A stretch of 64,000 nucleotides of DNA from Dermacentor variabilis. Lineage: Eukaryota > Arthropoda > Arachnida > Ixodida > Ixodidae. Below, piece after piece: positions 35,290 to 46,020 of this stretch. The stretch spans positions 682,001-746,000 of the forward strand of contig NW_027460346.1 of the NCBI RefSeq assembly GCF_050947875.1. Reading direction: 5' to 3'. Position numbers and translations under genes: made by a program. Each line of letters opens with the position of its first letter. The first letter of the stretch is position 1. The notes beneath the pieces were generated by a model, which was not told where the DNA came from, ran no database searches, and was given only the letters and a program-made list of their open reading frames with translations.

Positions 35290-36230
35290 GTGGTAGGGCA
35301 CCTGAAATTTGGGAGTGGGTCACCTTGAAATTTAGGGGCGCGCCCACTTGAAATTTGTGGGTTGGCCAACTTGAAATGGGGGTGGGCAAAGAAGAAATTT
35401 TGGCACTGCCAGCTTAAAATTGTGGCGGGCCAACTTGAATGTTCGGGGTGCCCCAAGTAAAATTTCGAGCTCGGCCAACTTGAAATTCGGGGGTGGATAA
35501 ACTGAAATTTGGGGTTGGCGGCCCTAAATTTCAAGTTGGCCTACCCCCAAATTTCAGTTGGGCCACCTCTAAATTTCAAGTTGGCCTACCCCCATATTAA
35601 AGTTGGCCCACCCCCAACTTTCACGTAGGCCTACCACCAAATTTCAATTTGGTCCACAACAAAAGTTCCGTCAGCCAGTCCGAAATTGAGGTTCATTCAC
35701 TCCCAAATTTGAAGTTGGTCCACCCCTAAATGTAAGTTAGCTTACCCTCAAATTTGAACTTAGCCAACCTGCTAATTTCGAGGTGACCAACTCCAAAATT
35801 TCAGTAGGGCCAACTCTAAATTTCTAGTTCGCCCACCCCCAAATTTCAGTTGGGCCACCTTTAAATTTCAAGTTGGCCCACCCCCCATTTTTAAAGTTGG
35901 CCCACTCTCAAATTTCAAGTAGGCCCACTACAAATTTCAAGTTGGCGCACTACGAAATTTCAGTCAGTCCAGCCCCAAATTTAACTTGGTTCACTCCCAA
36001 ATTGCAAGTTGGTCCACCCTTAAATTTAAGTTGGCCAACCCTTAAACGGAAAGTTAGGCCACCCTCTAAATTCAAGTTAACCCACTCCCAGATTTCAAAC
36101 GTCCCACTCCCAATATAAGTTGCCCCCCCCCCCCAATTTCAAGTTGGTCCACCACAAAATTTGAAGCTGACTCACCCGAACATTCTAAGCTGGTCCACCC
36201 CCGAATTTCAGTTGTTTCACACCTAGTATA
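35290..36230. repeat. 23-24 bp minisatellite array with an orientation switch
   Basis: About 40 degenerate units of the motif CCCCAAATTTCAAGTTGGCC(CAC). From 35290 to about 35524 the array reads in the complementary orientation (GGCCAACTTGAAATTTGGGG). From about 35525 to 36230 it reads in the direct orientation. Most base changes are A/T or C/T. Spurious reading frames rich in NFKLAHSQIS/PNLTWFTPK-type peptides arise from it. There are no unique spacers, so it is not CRISPR-like. Confidence 0.9.
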
Positions 36231-37950
36231 AGCTTCCCCATGCATTTTCCATGGAGCCCTATGTATCCCTGTAGGTATTCTCTCTTCTGAATTTTCTTGT
36301 TTCAAGTGTTTTTTATCCCTTAGAAAGCTACTAATCATCTACAATCACACTATAATAACGAACTAATGTCTTCACAATAACGCATTGGTGTGCACATACG
36401 AGGCACTACAATTCTTGCATGGTGGATAGATATTCCTGGGGCACTCGCCAAAGAATGCTTACGCATTAAAACGCAAGGTATACAACACCCGATTCCTATC
36501 CAAACACCGTGAACGTGACCTGCACGCATTTTGGAGGCACGGATGGCGATGTTGAAGCCACGTGAGTTCAGGGTAATCCTTCCGCGCGTGGCCTATACTG
36601 ACGCTCGGCACCGCGTCCATATTGTCCCGGCGCCTATCCAGCGAGTTTACTATGCCGATTTTACCGATTATTTAAAGCAAAAATAAAAAGAACATTTTTC
36701 GGAGGCGATCTTGCTGGAAACATGGTATTCGTGGTCGTGGCCACGAAATGTATAATTCAGGAGGACTTGTATCCACAAAACTACTACTTTTCCATGAACA
36801 TCCTGATAGGGCATATTGTTATTTCAAAATTGAAGGCCGGCAATATGTGTAGTATACCCATCTGGAAGAAATGCTGTCCGCGGCACCGGCCTCGCAAAAT
36901 ATACACATTATTTGTGTGGCCTAATGCATTGGTGTTCTAGATATATGCACAAGAAAGGTTTTCTTTGAAATTAGAAAATACTATGTCAAGAAGCATACCG
37001 CGATCTTTTATAAGAAATATCCTAAAACGTCTCCTGCTTACCGAATTTGCACTTATTGTGGACATTTTGCGTACAGGCTGACTTGAATTCAAAGGCCGCA
37101 TGGCCTTTGAATCGTTAATGACAGCTAGCTGATTGCATTAATACATATATAGTTTAACAGCAGGATATACGCCTGACGTAAACAGCCTCGCATACTGTAT
37201 TGCCGAATCAAATGCCTATTATCAGCAATGATATGGTTACATTGTGTATTGCCTTTGTCGAAGACCCATGCGTGCACATATATATGTGTGTATGTCACTT
37301 ACACACTTATTAAGCATAAAGAAACACCCTTGGTGCCAATCGGAGGGTGCTAGTGACGTAAGTATTCTACTGAACGATGTAGTATTGCAAAATAGTGGCA
37401 AAAGCGTGTGAGCAAGGGTATAAAAATGCGAATACATGCTTTTGGGTGTAAGATATTTTACTCTGTGTGACTGCACTATGTGTGCCGCACAGGCTTGGTA
37501 CTTTTTTTTTAAGTTTCAGAGCGCATCTTTTCTGTCAGTAACCCTGAGAGCCTGCTTCACTCTTAAAATTTTCACGCTCGTATAGGTGTAATAGGGGTCT
37601 TTCTGTTTTTGCACCCTTGTAACACTATTGCAGCGGCCTTTTTTTTCAAAAAAGGGTGTTCAATTAGAAAATGCACTTGTAAACACCACTCTCCTTCAAT
37701 TTACATCCTTACATTACGGGTGTAAATGATAAATGAACGTTGGCAGCTCACGCTTTTATATTGGCTCTACATGAAACGCGCACTGTCTGCGCTCGGATAA
37801 GGTAGCTCGAACGATAAGATCCCGCAACTAGGCAGCAGCGCACTGACTCCGAACAGCAGTTCAAAAGCAAGTTTCCCCATGAATGTTGATTTCGAACGGC
37901 AGACAGTAATGAGTTGCATGACTTCGCATAGCCAGATATCTGCAAAATGC
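36231..37950. other. No gene identified
   Basis: 36447-36475 carries the CAAAGAATGCTTACGCATTA block also seen near 12702. An 82-bp open frame set at 36722-36940 has no domain I recognise. Otherwise I see nothing. Confidence 0.4.
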
Positions 37951-37954
37951 TTCA

Positions 37955-39245
37955 CATGATCAATGACACAATCTCTCCAATGCTATCAATGTAATTCTTA
38001 AAACTATTCAAGCAATCAGACTGGAACGAGTTAGGAGTGAGGGCTGGTGGTAAATACCTCACGAACCTACGGTTTCTGAATGACGTTGCCATTTTCAGCA
38101 ACATTGCAGACTGTTTGGAACAAACGATTGAGGACTAGCAGAGAACGTGTAAGAGTCTGGTTGAAGGTTAATATGTAGAAGACAAATGTTCAGTAGCTGG
38201 CGAGAAAACGACATATTGCCAGGTGGTAGTGACGTATAAAGAACACAGTAGCAATACTGTGAAAGACGAAACTAACATTTATTTGGCGAACCTGTGCCCA
38301 CAAGAACACGCTACATTTAGAGAACGGAAACAGCGGCGAACACAGTCGGCGATCGTCAACATCTGATCAGTGGGTTAAGCACGTCGGCTTTTATGCATCA
38401 GTCGTAGAATGTTCCAGAGTAATCGCTGGGATCCGTGTGTCTTTCGCAAAGTTCTACACTATTCGCGTCGCGCATACATGCAATCACATTACGCAAGGTT
38501 CGGTAACCAGACAGCGGATGGAACCATCGATAACATTCCAGAAACTTCCGATAAATGCAGGCGCGTCCTGCGCTTTGAGATAACATTTGTTAGGCGGTGA
38601 AATCTGGTCGCCCGATAAAGATAAAGAAGTGCACTTGTCAATATCATGATCGGCATTCATTCAGGCTCTAGAACCTGCCCAGGAATACGTTTTAGATAAA
38701 TTACTTGCAAGGGGCTCTGATCGAGGAAATTTACAAAAATAAAAATAAGTTGGAAAGCTTACGGCAGGCATTACCAAATCATCACCAGGAGCTTGGCGCT
38801 GTTCGTGAAAAGTGTCTAATCACTGCATTTTACAATTACTAATGTCAGGGGCCGAAACTTGGAAGTTAACAAAGAAGCTTAATAAGTTGAGGACCGCGCA
38901 ACGAACTGTGCGACGAAAAATGTTAGGCGTGACGCTAAGAGACAAGAAAACAGCCGTGTGGGTAAGAGAGCGAACAGGGATAGCTGATATTCTAGTCGAT
39001 ACTAAGAGAAGAAAGTGGAGCTGCGCAGGCCTTGTACTGCCTAAGGGAGATAACCGATGGTCCATTGGTGTTGCAGAAAGGGCGCTTAGAGAAAGTAAGC
39101 ACACTTGAGGGCGGCAGAGATTTTGGCAGGGATCACGTAATTAGAACATGTGCGGGCATATGCAACTAGCTAGCACAACACAGGGGTAATTAGAGATCGC
39201 TAGAGAGGCATTCGTCCTGCATTCGACATCAACATAGGCTGATGA
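37955..39245 (+). mobile_element. RTE-type LINE 3' half, split by a solo LTR
   Basis: 37955-38216 encodes DTISPMLS, then YLTNLRFLNDVAIFSN. This is the RT palm motif L-R-F-A-D-D with A-D changed to L-N, so the first catalytic Asp is lost. After the LTR at 38217-38585 the element resumes with the C-terminal domain: AETWKLTKKLNKLRT, RRKMLGVTLRDKKTAVWVRE and DILVDTKRRKWSCAGL. It ends at TAGGCTGATGATAATG, a short form of the usual GAT tail. Confidence 0.8.
38217..38585 (-). repeat. Probable solo LTR, copy 2, inside the RTE LINE
   Basis: Minus-strand reading begins TGTTATCTCAAAGCGCAGGA and ends CACTACCACCTGGCA. In between lie GCATAAAAGCCGACG (TATA-like) and CAAATAAATGTTAG (poly-A signal). It matches 15459-15824 throughout. 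LINE sequence is present on both sides, so it is a genuine insertion. The flanks (ATAT and TTTG) show no clear target duplication. Confidence 0.65.
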
Positions 39246-39367
39246 TAATGTCATGACATGCGTGCCAGATTCATGTGATGTCATTCATGTTATGCCATGC
39301 ATGCCTGTCATGCACATGCTGATATCTCAGTTTAAAAGCGCCGATTACGGGGGGGGGGGGGGGGTGG

Positions 39368-40014
39368 CAGTGGCGTAGCCAGGGGGGCGCACAAGGCTTA
39401 AAGGGACACTAAAGTGAAAAATGATTTCTTCTACATCAGTAAATTACCGTTCTACAACACCAAAAGCACCACACCTGCAACGTTAAGACGTTTGGTAAGC
39501 CAGAAAAAGCGCAGGAACGAAATACGGGTGGCGACGCCTACTTGAGTTCCCGCACCTGGGGGCTGTGACGTCTTGGATTTTGATGGCATCTTTTAGGGCC
39601 TGCTAATTATATATAGTGGTACAGATGGACTGCATTGTATTCTAAAGGAAGGAAATATTAAACATGGCAAGCTTCAGAAACCTTTATTCAGCCAACGCGG
39701 CCCAAATGTGAAAACATACTTTGGAATCCCTGACGTCACGCTGACGTACTAGCGCTGGGGTTTCGGCGCGAAATTCAAATACTGATACTTAGTTAGACCT
39801 TCATTTTCTCATCTGATAATCAAACTATTTTTTTGAAAAGACTGCCTGCAGGGTTCTCAAACAATGCTTCATTAGTCTAAACTGATTTATTGTTTCGCTT
39901 TAGTGTCCCTTAACACTCAGTAACATAGTAAAATGTTCGTTACTATGGCACTGGCCCAGCCTCTTCCCTGGTCAGTTGGGTGTCCCCAGAAAAACTTTTC
40001 TGTCTACGCCACTG
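39368..40014. mobile_element. Outer MITE with CAGTGGCGTAG termini
   Basis: The left end CAGTGGCGTAGCCAG and right end CTGTCTACGCCACTG are inverted matches (one mismatch). Once the inner MITE (39402-39909) is removed only about 140 bp remain, consistent with a small non-autonomous DNA element. A G run of 15-16 bases lies just left, at 39349-39364. Confidence 0.65.
39402..39909. mobile_element. Inner MITE, 508 bp, TTAA target duplication
   Basis: It begins AGGGACACTAAAGTG and ends CGCTTTAGTGTCCC, an inverted repeat. It is flanked on both sides by TTAA (39398-39401 and 39910-39913). TTAA duplication with short termini suggests mobilisation by a piggyBac-type transposase (inference). No coding capacity. 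Confidence 0.85.
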
Positions 40015-40300
40015 TGGGGAGTGGGTTAAGGGTGCTCCAGCCCCCCGTAACTTGTCCATGGAAGCGAGGGTAGGGGGCTGTCCTCGGTTCGGAAAGCATA
40101 GGTAGCCCAATTACCGGCTGCATTTCCTTTCGGACGTGAACACTGCTCCAATCTTATGACATAGCAGGATTAATGGTCGTTCCCCCCAGCGCATACAATA
40201 ATAAATAAAACTTACATGCAACCATCAGCAAGTCTTAGTTTCAACGGGTCTTTGTGAGCTGTGCAATAATTGAGAAGTTGTGCCCGTACGTCTAGTGCCA
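40015..40300. other. No gene seen
   Basis: Short sequence between the MITE and the Ty3 fragment, with no recognisable feature. Confidence 0.5.
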
Positions 40301-40329
40301 ACCCTTTTCAGCCGTCTCGGACCTTCACG

Positions 40330-41650
40330 CGCTCTGCTCGTTTTCTGAGCAGGAAAAGATCATACGTGCCTACTGCGTTGCTGGGCATTACGGCTGCAGG
40401 AATATTCTGATTTGGTGATGTACAAGTATGGCCGCCAGCACGAGAATGTCGATTGTTTCTCTCGTTATCCACTCGCTCGCACCTCCAACTTTGGTTTTCT
40501 CTCACCTGCCTTCACTAACATCAGCGATGAGTTGCACCGTGACTTATCGCAGCGAGCACCCATCGTCAGTCTGCCACTTTCACCTACTGACGTCTCCATC
40601 AACAGCTGCATCCTCAAGGAAGGAATCCTACACCACCGTGACTTCCAGCCTGACGGGCCTGGTTTTCTTCTCGTCGTGACTAGACTACTAAGTCGCATTG
40701 TTTTGTTTGAGTTCCACGGCCCGCTTACTACAGGACACCTTGGTGTATCTTGCACGTACTACGGTATCAGCCGTCGCTTTTAATGGGCCACTCTCGTTCT
40801 CTTCGCCTGCCGCTACGTTACTGTGTGCGATTCATGTCAGCACCCAAAAGCGCTACCTGCCGGTCATCTCCAGCTGATCACCACCCCGCCGAACTTTTTT
40901 CCGTACTGAACTCGACCTTCTCGGCCGCTTTCAACATCGTCCTGCAGGAATAAACGTGTAACCGTTGTAGATCACTACGCCACCTGGTACGCCATAATCG
41001 GGTCCCCGACCAGTTGCGCCACAGACATCGCGGACTTTCTCTTCCATGACGTTATCTCAGTATGGCACTCCACGAAAACTGCTTAACTTCTCCCTGTGGT
41101 TGTAACTCCTAGTCCAAAGTTATCACCAGAATCCTGCGTCCCCGCTTTAATTAACACAAGATGGCCACCTCCTGCCATCCCCGAACAAAAGTTCCAACGC
41201 AACGTTTCAACCATAGCGCCAGAGGTATTGTGTTACGAAAGGCCACCATGACTTGACATTGCCCTTTCTTATTTGCCTTTTGCCTACAATTCTTCTCGTC
41301 ATGCCACTGGCAGACTTCCTGCCCCCCTCTTAATGTACCGTATGGTCACGAATCAACTTTTTTTACCTTATCGCATGTTTGTCCTCCGGCTGCCCCTCCC
41401 AACGAGCTAGTACACGCGTAATGCAATCACCCTGGCCGACCACGCATGCCAGGGCTGCCGGCCGAATACGGCCAAGCTGTCATGCGTGGCATCACCCAAC
41501 GGCGTCTCTATGATATTCATGCATGTTGCTCTTGTGCTTTTTATCGGATACACAGGGTGCTATCGAGTGCTGCTCCAGGCGATTCCAGTGACGTACGAGA
41601 TTGCTCCCGTCAATTCTACCTCACCCTCTGCCCTGGCGTCAGTTTTATTT
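40330..41650 (+). pseudogene. Ty3-type RNase H end and integrase
   Basis: 40412-40783 gives YKYGRQHENVDCFSRYPLA (RNase H terminus). It continues through the RNase H-integrase tether to GFLLVVTRLLSRIVLFEFHG and TTGHLGVSCTYYGISRRF (the H-H zinc region). Shifted frames then give CDSCQHPKA, VVDHYATWYAIIGSPT (the segment after the first catalytic Asp) and IALSYLPFAYNSSRHATGRL (the core helix before the C-terminal domain). VTYEIAPVN at 41590 marks the C-terminal end. No RT, gag or LTR is recognisable, so it is an isolated, decayed pol tail. Confidence 0.78.
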
Positions 41651-41895
41651 AATTTATTCATTGGGCTCTCTCCTTTGCCTGCTTTAAAACTACTGAATTG
41701 TGCAGTGCTTGAGGCGATAATTTAGGTAAATTCACCATAATATTATCCCCAACTTCTTTTGTACCTCACCTTCTGCCTCGGCGTCAATTTTATTTCATTT
41801 ATTCATTCGACTCTCTCCTTTTCATGCTTTAAATCTATGGAATTGTGCAGTGCTTGAGGCTATCATTCAGGTAAATTGAACATAATATTTTGCCC
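41617..41895 (+). repeat. Diverged tandem duplication, 145-bp period
   Basis: TACCTCACC-TCTGCC begins at 41617 and 41762. Both units continue GGCGTCA-TTTTATTT, ATTTATTCATT, GAATTGTGCAGTGCTTGAGG and CATAATATT. The first unit overlaps the end of the integrase text, so the duplication involves the 3' end of the Ty3 fragment. Confidence 0.8.
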
Positions 41896-42289
41896 TTTGA
41901 CGCTCGCCAAGTGTTACATTGCTGTGCGAGGGATCATAATTGTCAAAAAATACTTCCTGTTTTGGAAATGAGAGATAGCTACCTAATAATGAAGAGAGTT
42001 GCGAACAACGACATTCGATACCATTTTATTATTTTATAGGGACTAACAGTACCAAAAGCTTTTCTATATCTTAAAAGCTACTATTGCAACTTTATTTTGA
42101 TGGAGAGCGCCATTAACAATTTACGTAAGGTTTGCCACAAACGTGTAGGCGCGATTTCGTCATCAGGACTTGGAAATTTCTGAAAATCCAATGATGGACG
42201 TTCCTCCAATAACGTAATAATTACACGAAGTACAAAAATTTGTCGGCAGTTCGAACCCCAGGAGAACATCTTTAAAGTTAGGCCCTTGG

Positions 42290-42515
42290 ATTTTACACTC
42301 CAAAACCGAGGTGCGATCATGAGGCACATGATAGTAGGCGACTGTGGATGGAGTTTGACCATCTGGATCTCTTCGGCATCCACCCAATGCACGGTACACG
42401 ATGATTTTTGTTTTGCTCGCCTAGAGGAATGCTGCCTGCGTAGTCGGGATTGATGTTATGCTCAGCAACGCAATGCAATAGCCACGAAGCTACCTCGGCA
42501 GGTCCTATCAGAACG
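42290..42515 (-). mobile_element. Old copy of the tRNA-derived SINE
   Basis: It aligns in order with the SINE at 55440-55680: TTTTACACTCCAAAACCGAG, CATGAGGCAC, TTGACCATCTGGATCTCTT, CATCCACCCAATGCACGGTA, then GGGATTGATGTTATGCTCAG and CAATAGCCACGAAGCTACC. It is heavily mutated, implying an old insertion. It lies about 290 bp upstream of the second P450 exon. Confidence 0.75.
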
Positions 42516-42803
42516 CGCACCGTAAACTTATAGCACTCATCGGGCTTAACAATTGCGTATTTTATAATACATCTTAAACTTTGATGCTCCATTCACGACA
42601 TCTAATTATCATGAGCAATTCAGCATCGCTCAGATAAAATCGTCTCTCGCATTCCGCACAGTAGTTCACGGAATAAAGTACTTCTAATGGCAATAATAGT
42701 AGTTAGTGCCTGTCGGCGGTGGAGCAGAAAGTTGCACAACCTTGTAGCAGCGTTACGATGCCCAATGTGCCTGTAGAGTGCTGCTATATCTACTTCTTTT
42801 CAG

Positions 42804-42882
42804 GTTTCATCCCATCATCCCTGGCGTCAATCTAAAATTGAAGCGTGACGTCATCATGTCTGGGTACCGCATACCAGCTAAT
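42804..42882 (+). CDS. Cytochrome P450 next exon (post-ExxR segment)
   Basis: This 79-bp exon follows a classical acceptor (ctacttcttttcag) and ends at a good donor (gtgagt). Its first base completes the split Arg codon of the exon at 7776-7948. Translation then continues FHPIIPGVNLKLKRDVIMSG and YRIPAN. That is the expected P450 order after ExxR: the hydrophobic H-P-x-x-P turn, the beta1 strand region and the G-Y-x-I-P-A signature before the next exon. 173+79 bp is exactly 84 codons. The donor is phase 0. The following exons (PERF-like region and FxxGxRxCxG heme loop) were looked for on the + strand to 64000 and not found, so they probably lie downstream of the window. The exon is too short for a long-ORF scan and was found by splice-phase matching to the upstream exon. 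Confidence 0.85.
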
Positions 42883-45175
42883 GTGAGTGTCCACCGAATT
42901 TTTTGCCTTCTTCTGGGGCTACTTGGCGTACGTTAGATAATTCCATTTTAATCACGATGCCATTTAGGAGCGACGGCTTTTCTGAAATTCTGACAATAGC
43001 GGTGCACATAAGCACCGACTATAATTAATTGGTCAAATATCTTGTTAATCGGTCCCATGTTCTTAAAGAAACCATTTGTGGTCTGCTGTCCACATCTACA
43101 CAGTTGAAATGCCTAACAAAATGATATCGAAAACCCTGATTTTACTCCTCAGTACTCTATGAACCTGACCGTACATGACTGAAAGCTGGGTAATAGTGTA
43201 TTGTGTTTTTCGAAGTAGTGGCTGATTGCAGTTACGCCGGCGAAACAGCCAGATTCATACAAGTAACAAGCACAGAAGCTGAATAATGCGCATGAAGCCA
43301 TGAATTTAGAAAGAGTGCTACATAGGCTAAAAAGCGCAGATATGTTCTTGAAATCAGTTTCCTAGTTGGCGGGAGGGGCGGGGGGTGGGCGGTGGTAGTG
43401 ATATTCATACCATATAAACGGCTTTAGATTTTATTCACGTAATGAATGTTAAAAAAGAGAAACCCAGTTTATTATTTAGATATCTAAAGGGCGAACCCCT
43501 AGCTGCCGTCAATAACCATCTTGGCGCCACGTCACAATATGTACGGACGGAGGTTTACATAGTTTGCCAAGCTACTATTTGGAATAAACTACTAAAAAAT
43601 ATCGAGCTTCAGGAACAACCTTCTTTCTCATTAGAAAAATTATGTTTGAGCTGCTGGAAATGCTTCGTTACTGAACACATATTCGCGCTCTTTGTATAAG
43701 GGAGTACGTGGGTTGTAATTTGTCACTTCCGCATTTGTTTTCTAAGTTCGCACTGCGAGCTTGAGCAAGATGCTATTCTTATTTTTACGTAGCATTCTTC
43801 ATCCTATTGAAGTGACTTAATAATACACTGTCCGTCGTGGTTTTACTTATAATTAGTGGACCCCTGACTAGTAGTCAAGGCAATGAATGCAACCACGGTT
43901 CTGCGTTATGTCACTATGTTTATATTCCAAAGAAATAGAATAAATCAATGATCACAGAGAACTACTTAGAGCTGATATTCCGTCATTTGTTATAATGCAA
44001 CTTGAATTCATGTGCCGTCGCTGCTAAGATGCATCCATCCTAAGAACCGCAGGAAGTGGCTACCATTCGCTATAGATAATGTTTATGCACCAGTTACCAG
44101 CCAGCGCACGTGTGGAGATAGACTGCTCTTTGTTAAAGCGAAGTTTCCTTTACGAACACTTTCGCAATCTCCGGACCGCGGCCGCTATGTATTGTCTTAC
44201 CTAATGTCTCACATTAAAAATGGATTTTGTGCTCAAAGGTGGGGCCACACCTCTGCCTCCCAACAAAACAGCCCAATTATTAGGCCACGTATGCTGTTAT
44301 CATGCCAACACTTTGAGGTGATCGTCACATGCATCACACTGCGTAGTGTTGCGTTCTCCAGGGTAGCGTACCCTACCGCTGCCAATCAGTTGCGATGCCT
44401 GTTCATGGAAGCTCCACCGACGTCACTATTTTGTAGCGTGGCGTTGTCGGCAGGCTGCAGGCTGCAGGCGTCCGGTAGACCATGCGATCAGGCAGGGACG
44501 AGATGACTTCTAGTGCGAAACTTGCACAGTTTGCTCAATGGTTGGTAAAAGAATAAGAAGGGAATAAAGTCAAAGTACATTGCGGGGCCCTTTAAATAGG
44601 CCCACTAAAGTCGTAGGCGGGATCTTGCTCACGTAAACATCACGTGACAGACATTGAGTCTGGTTGTGAATGGGGAGCTGATCACTCCTCCCCGATGACC
44701 TTGCACGGCCCCGCCGCCGCAGGTGGCAACTCTGGTGCCTGGTCGGGGATGGGGCTGCTGATTCATGCTCCCAGGTGAGGTGGTACGGGCTTGCTTCCTC
44801 TGGCGGCAACCCGCGGGGCCTGTTCGGTTCGCGGAAAGTGTTGACAGTTCGTGGAAAGGGTGTCTGGTTGTAGATGGGCTACTGATCCATTCTCCCAGTT
44901 GACGTTTTCACTGAATTTCTCCTGTAGAGCTTGACAATTCGTGGAAAGGATCCCTCTAAAGTCGCACTGCGGGGCGCCAGCCAGACCGGCAACCCCTCGA
45001 GACAACCACAACAAATTGGGAATTCACCCTTCGTTTCGATGAGGCATGGTGGTCGAGCATCGTTTTTGCACGGGGTGCTACAGGCCAACCGTAACAGTAG
45101 CGCGGGTTGCCGCTCGCGTGCGCGCATGGGGCTGTGTTTGTACAGCTGGTAACGCGGAGATGTGCGTTGGATTTC
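42883..45175. other. No gene identified after the P450 exon; one 164-codon ORF
   Basis: A plus-strand ORF at 44012-44506 (starts MPSLLRCIHPKNRRKWLPFA) has no recognisable domain. 44640-44960 has partial internal repeats (GTCTGGTTGT-ATGGG and TTCGTGGAAAGG each occur twice). I looked for the next P450 exon here and found none. Confidence 0.4.
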
Positions 45176-45177
45176 GC

Positions 45178-45345
45178 GCAATTTTATTGCGAGAGTAATT
45201 ATACGGACACTCCAAGTGCATCGCTGCCGTCCCCATCGCCGTGAGGTTCCGTATGAAGTCCAAATGCGATATAATCGTCGCCGCTCGCTGTACGCTGTAT
45301 GTGCGAGTGAAAGCGTGCGAGAGTGAGCCGGCGATCGCGGCTCAA
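45178..45345 (-). repeat. Dispersed GACGGC repeat, copy 4 (longest)
   Basis: Minus strand: GAGGTTGAGCCGCGATCGCC, CTCGCACGCTTTCACTCGCA, CGGCGACGATTATATCGCAT, TTGGACTTCATACGGAACCT, CACGGCGATGGGGACGG, then ATTACTCTCGCAATAAAATT. This copy links the 5' blocks of copies 3 and 5 with the 3' blocks of copies 1 and 2. Confidence 0.75.
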
Positions 45346-45735
45346 CCTCGCGCACGAAAGAGAGGAAAGCGGAGAGGAAGTGCGCCGCCTTTCCTCGTGC
45401 TCAAAGCTCCAGCGGGACGGCAGGGAGGGCTCCACATTCTACTCCGTGCAGGCTCGTAGAAGAAAAGCATATTCGACGCAGAGCAAGGGGTCAGAGCTAC
45501 ACGCCTACAGCGATGCAGCTTTCAGCAGCGAGGCGTAGCGTTGTCAAATGCCTGCGCACAACCCTTGCAGAGTGTTGCACACTGTTTCACAAAGCATTTC
45601 AAGTTGCGTCACATGCCTCCGATACGCCACAAGGCAAGGGACGCGTGTTCCTATCACCAAATGGGGCGTCAGTGCCTACTGCTGGGCCACGTTCAATCAT
45701 TACGAATAAATCATTACTTAGCTTTGCTAATCAGT

Positions 45736-46020
45736 AATCATCTCTTATAGGCTGCACATGCTTTGGCTCACTTCCAGCCTGCCTTAAGTCACATGATATT
45801 TTCTGGAGCTCACAACGCGACCTTGAAACAGAGATCCAAGGCTTTGGCTTAATAAGTCACACACTAAGCGATGTGCCACAAGCAATACTAGAGCAGACAC
45901 ACAAAGAAAAGCATCTCATCATGTGGCAGAAAAATTCCCTGGAGTATAGAACTCGCCTCAAAGCTCCTGTTACATCAATATATCCCGTTCATACGGCTTT
46001 AAGAAAAAAACCAACCTCCT
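45736..46020 (+). other. Open stretch behind a good splice acceptor, function unknown
   Basis: The frame is open for about 95 codons without a Met start (SLPACLKSHDIFWSSQRDLE, TEIQGFGLISHTLSDVPQAI). It sits close behind TCATCTCTTATAG. The composition looks protein-like but I recognise no family. Its phase (2) does not fit the P450 donor at 42883 (0). It could be an exon of another gene or chance. Confidence 0.2.

Larger units (their letters stand above)
7949..42803 (+). other. 34.9-kb intron of the P450 gene, filled with transposons
   Basis: The intron is defined by the gtaagt donor at 7949 and the tttcag acceptor ending at 42803. It contains elements in both orientations: RTE, I-type and CR1-like LINEs, Penelope, mariner, LTR elements, MITEs, SINEs and satellites. 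None of these contributes sequence to the two flanking exons. The assignment assumes the two exons belong to one transcript, which the phase match and conserved protein order support. RNA evidence would prove it. Confidence 0.72.

Noticed and set aside
35290..36230. Possible CRISPR array or repeat protein
   Set aside because: The 23-24 bp units are contiguous with no unique spacers, are degenerate, and flip orientation. The reading frames are by-products of the minisatellite.
44012..44506. 164-codon ORF as a host gene
   Set aside because: No domain, no exon-intron evidence and repeat-like surroundings. Listed only as unassigned.
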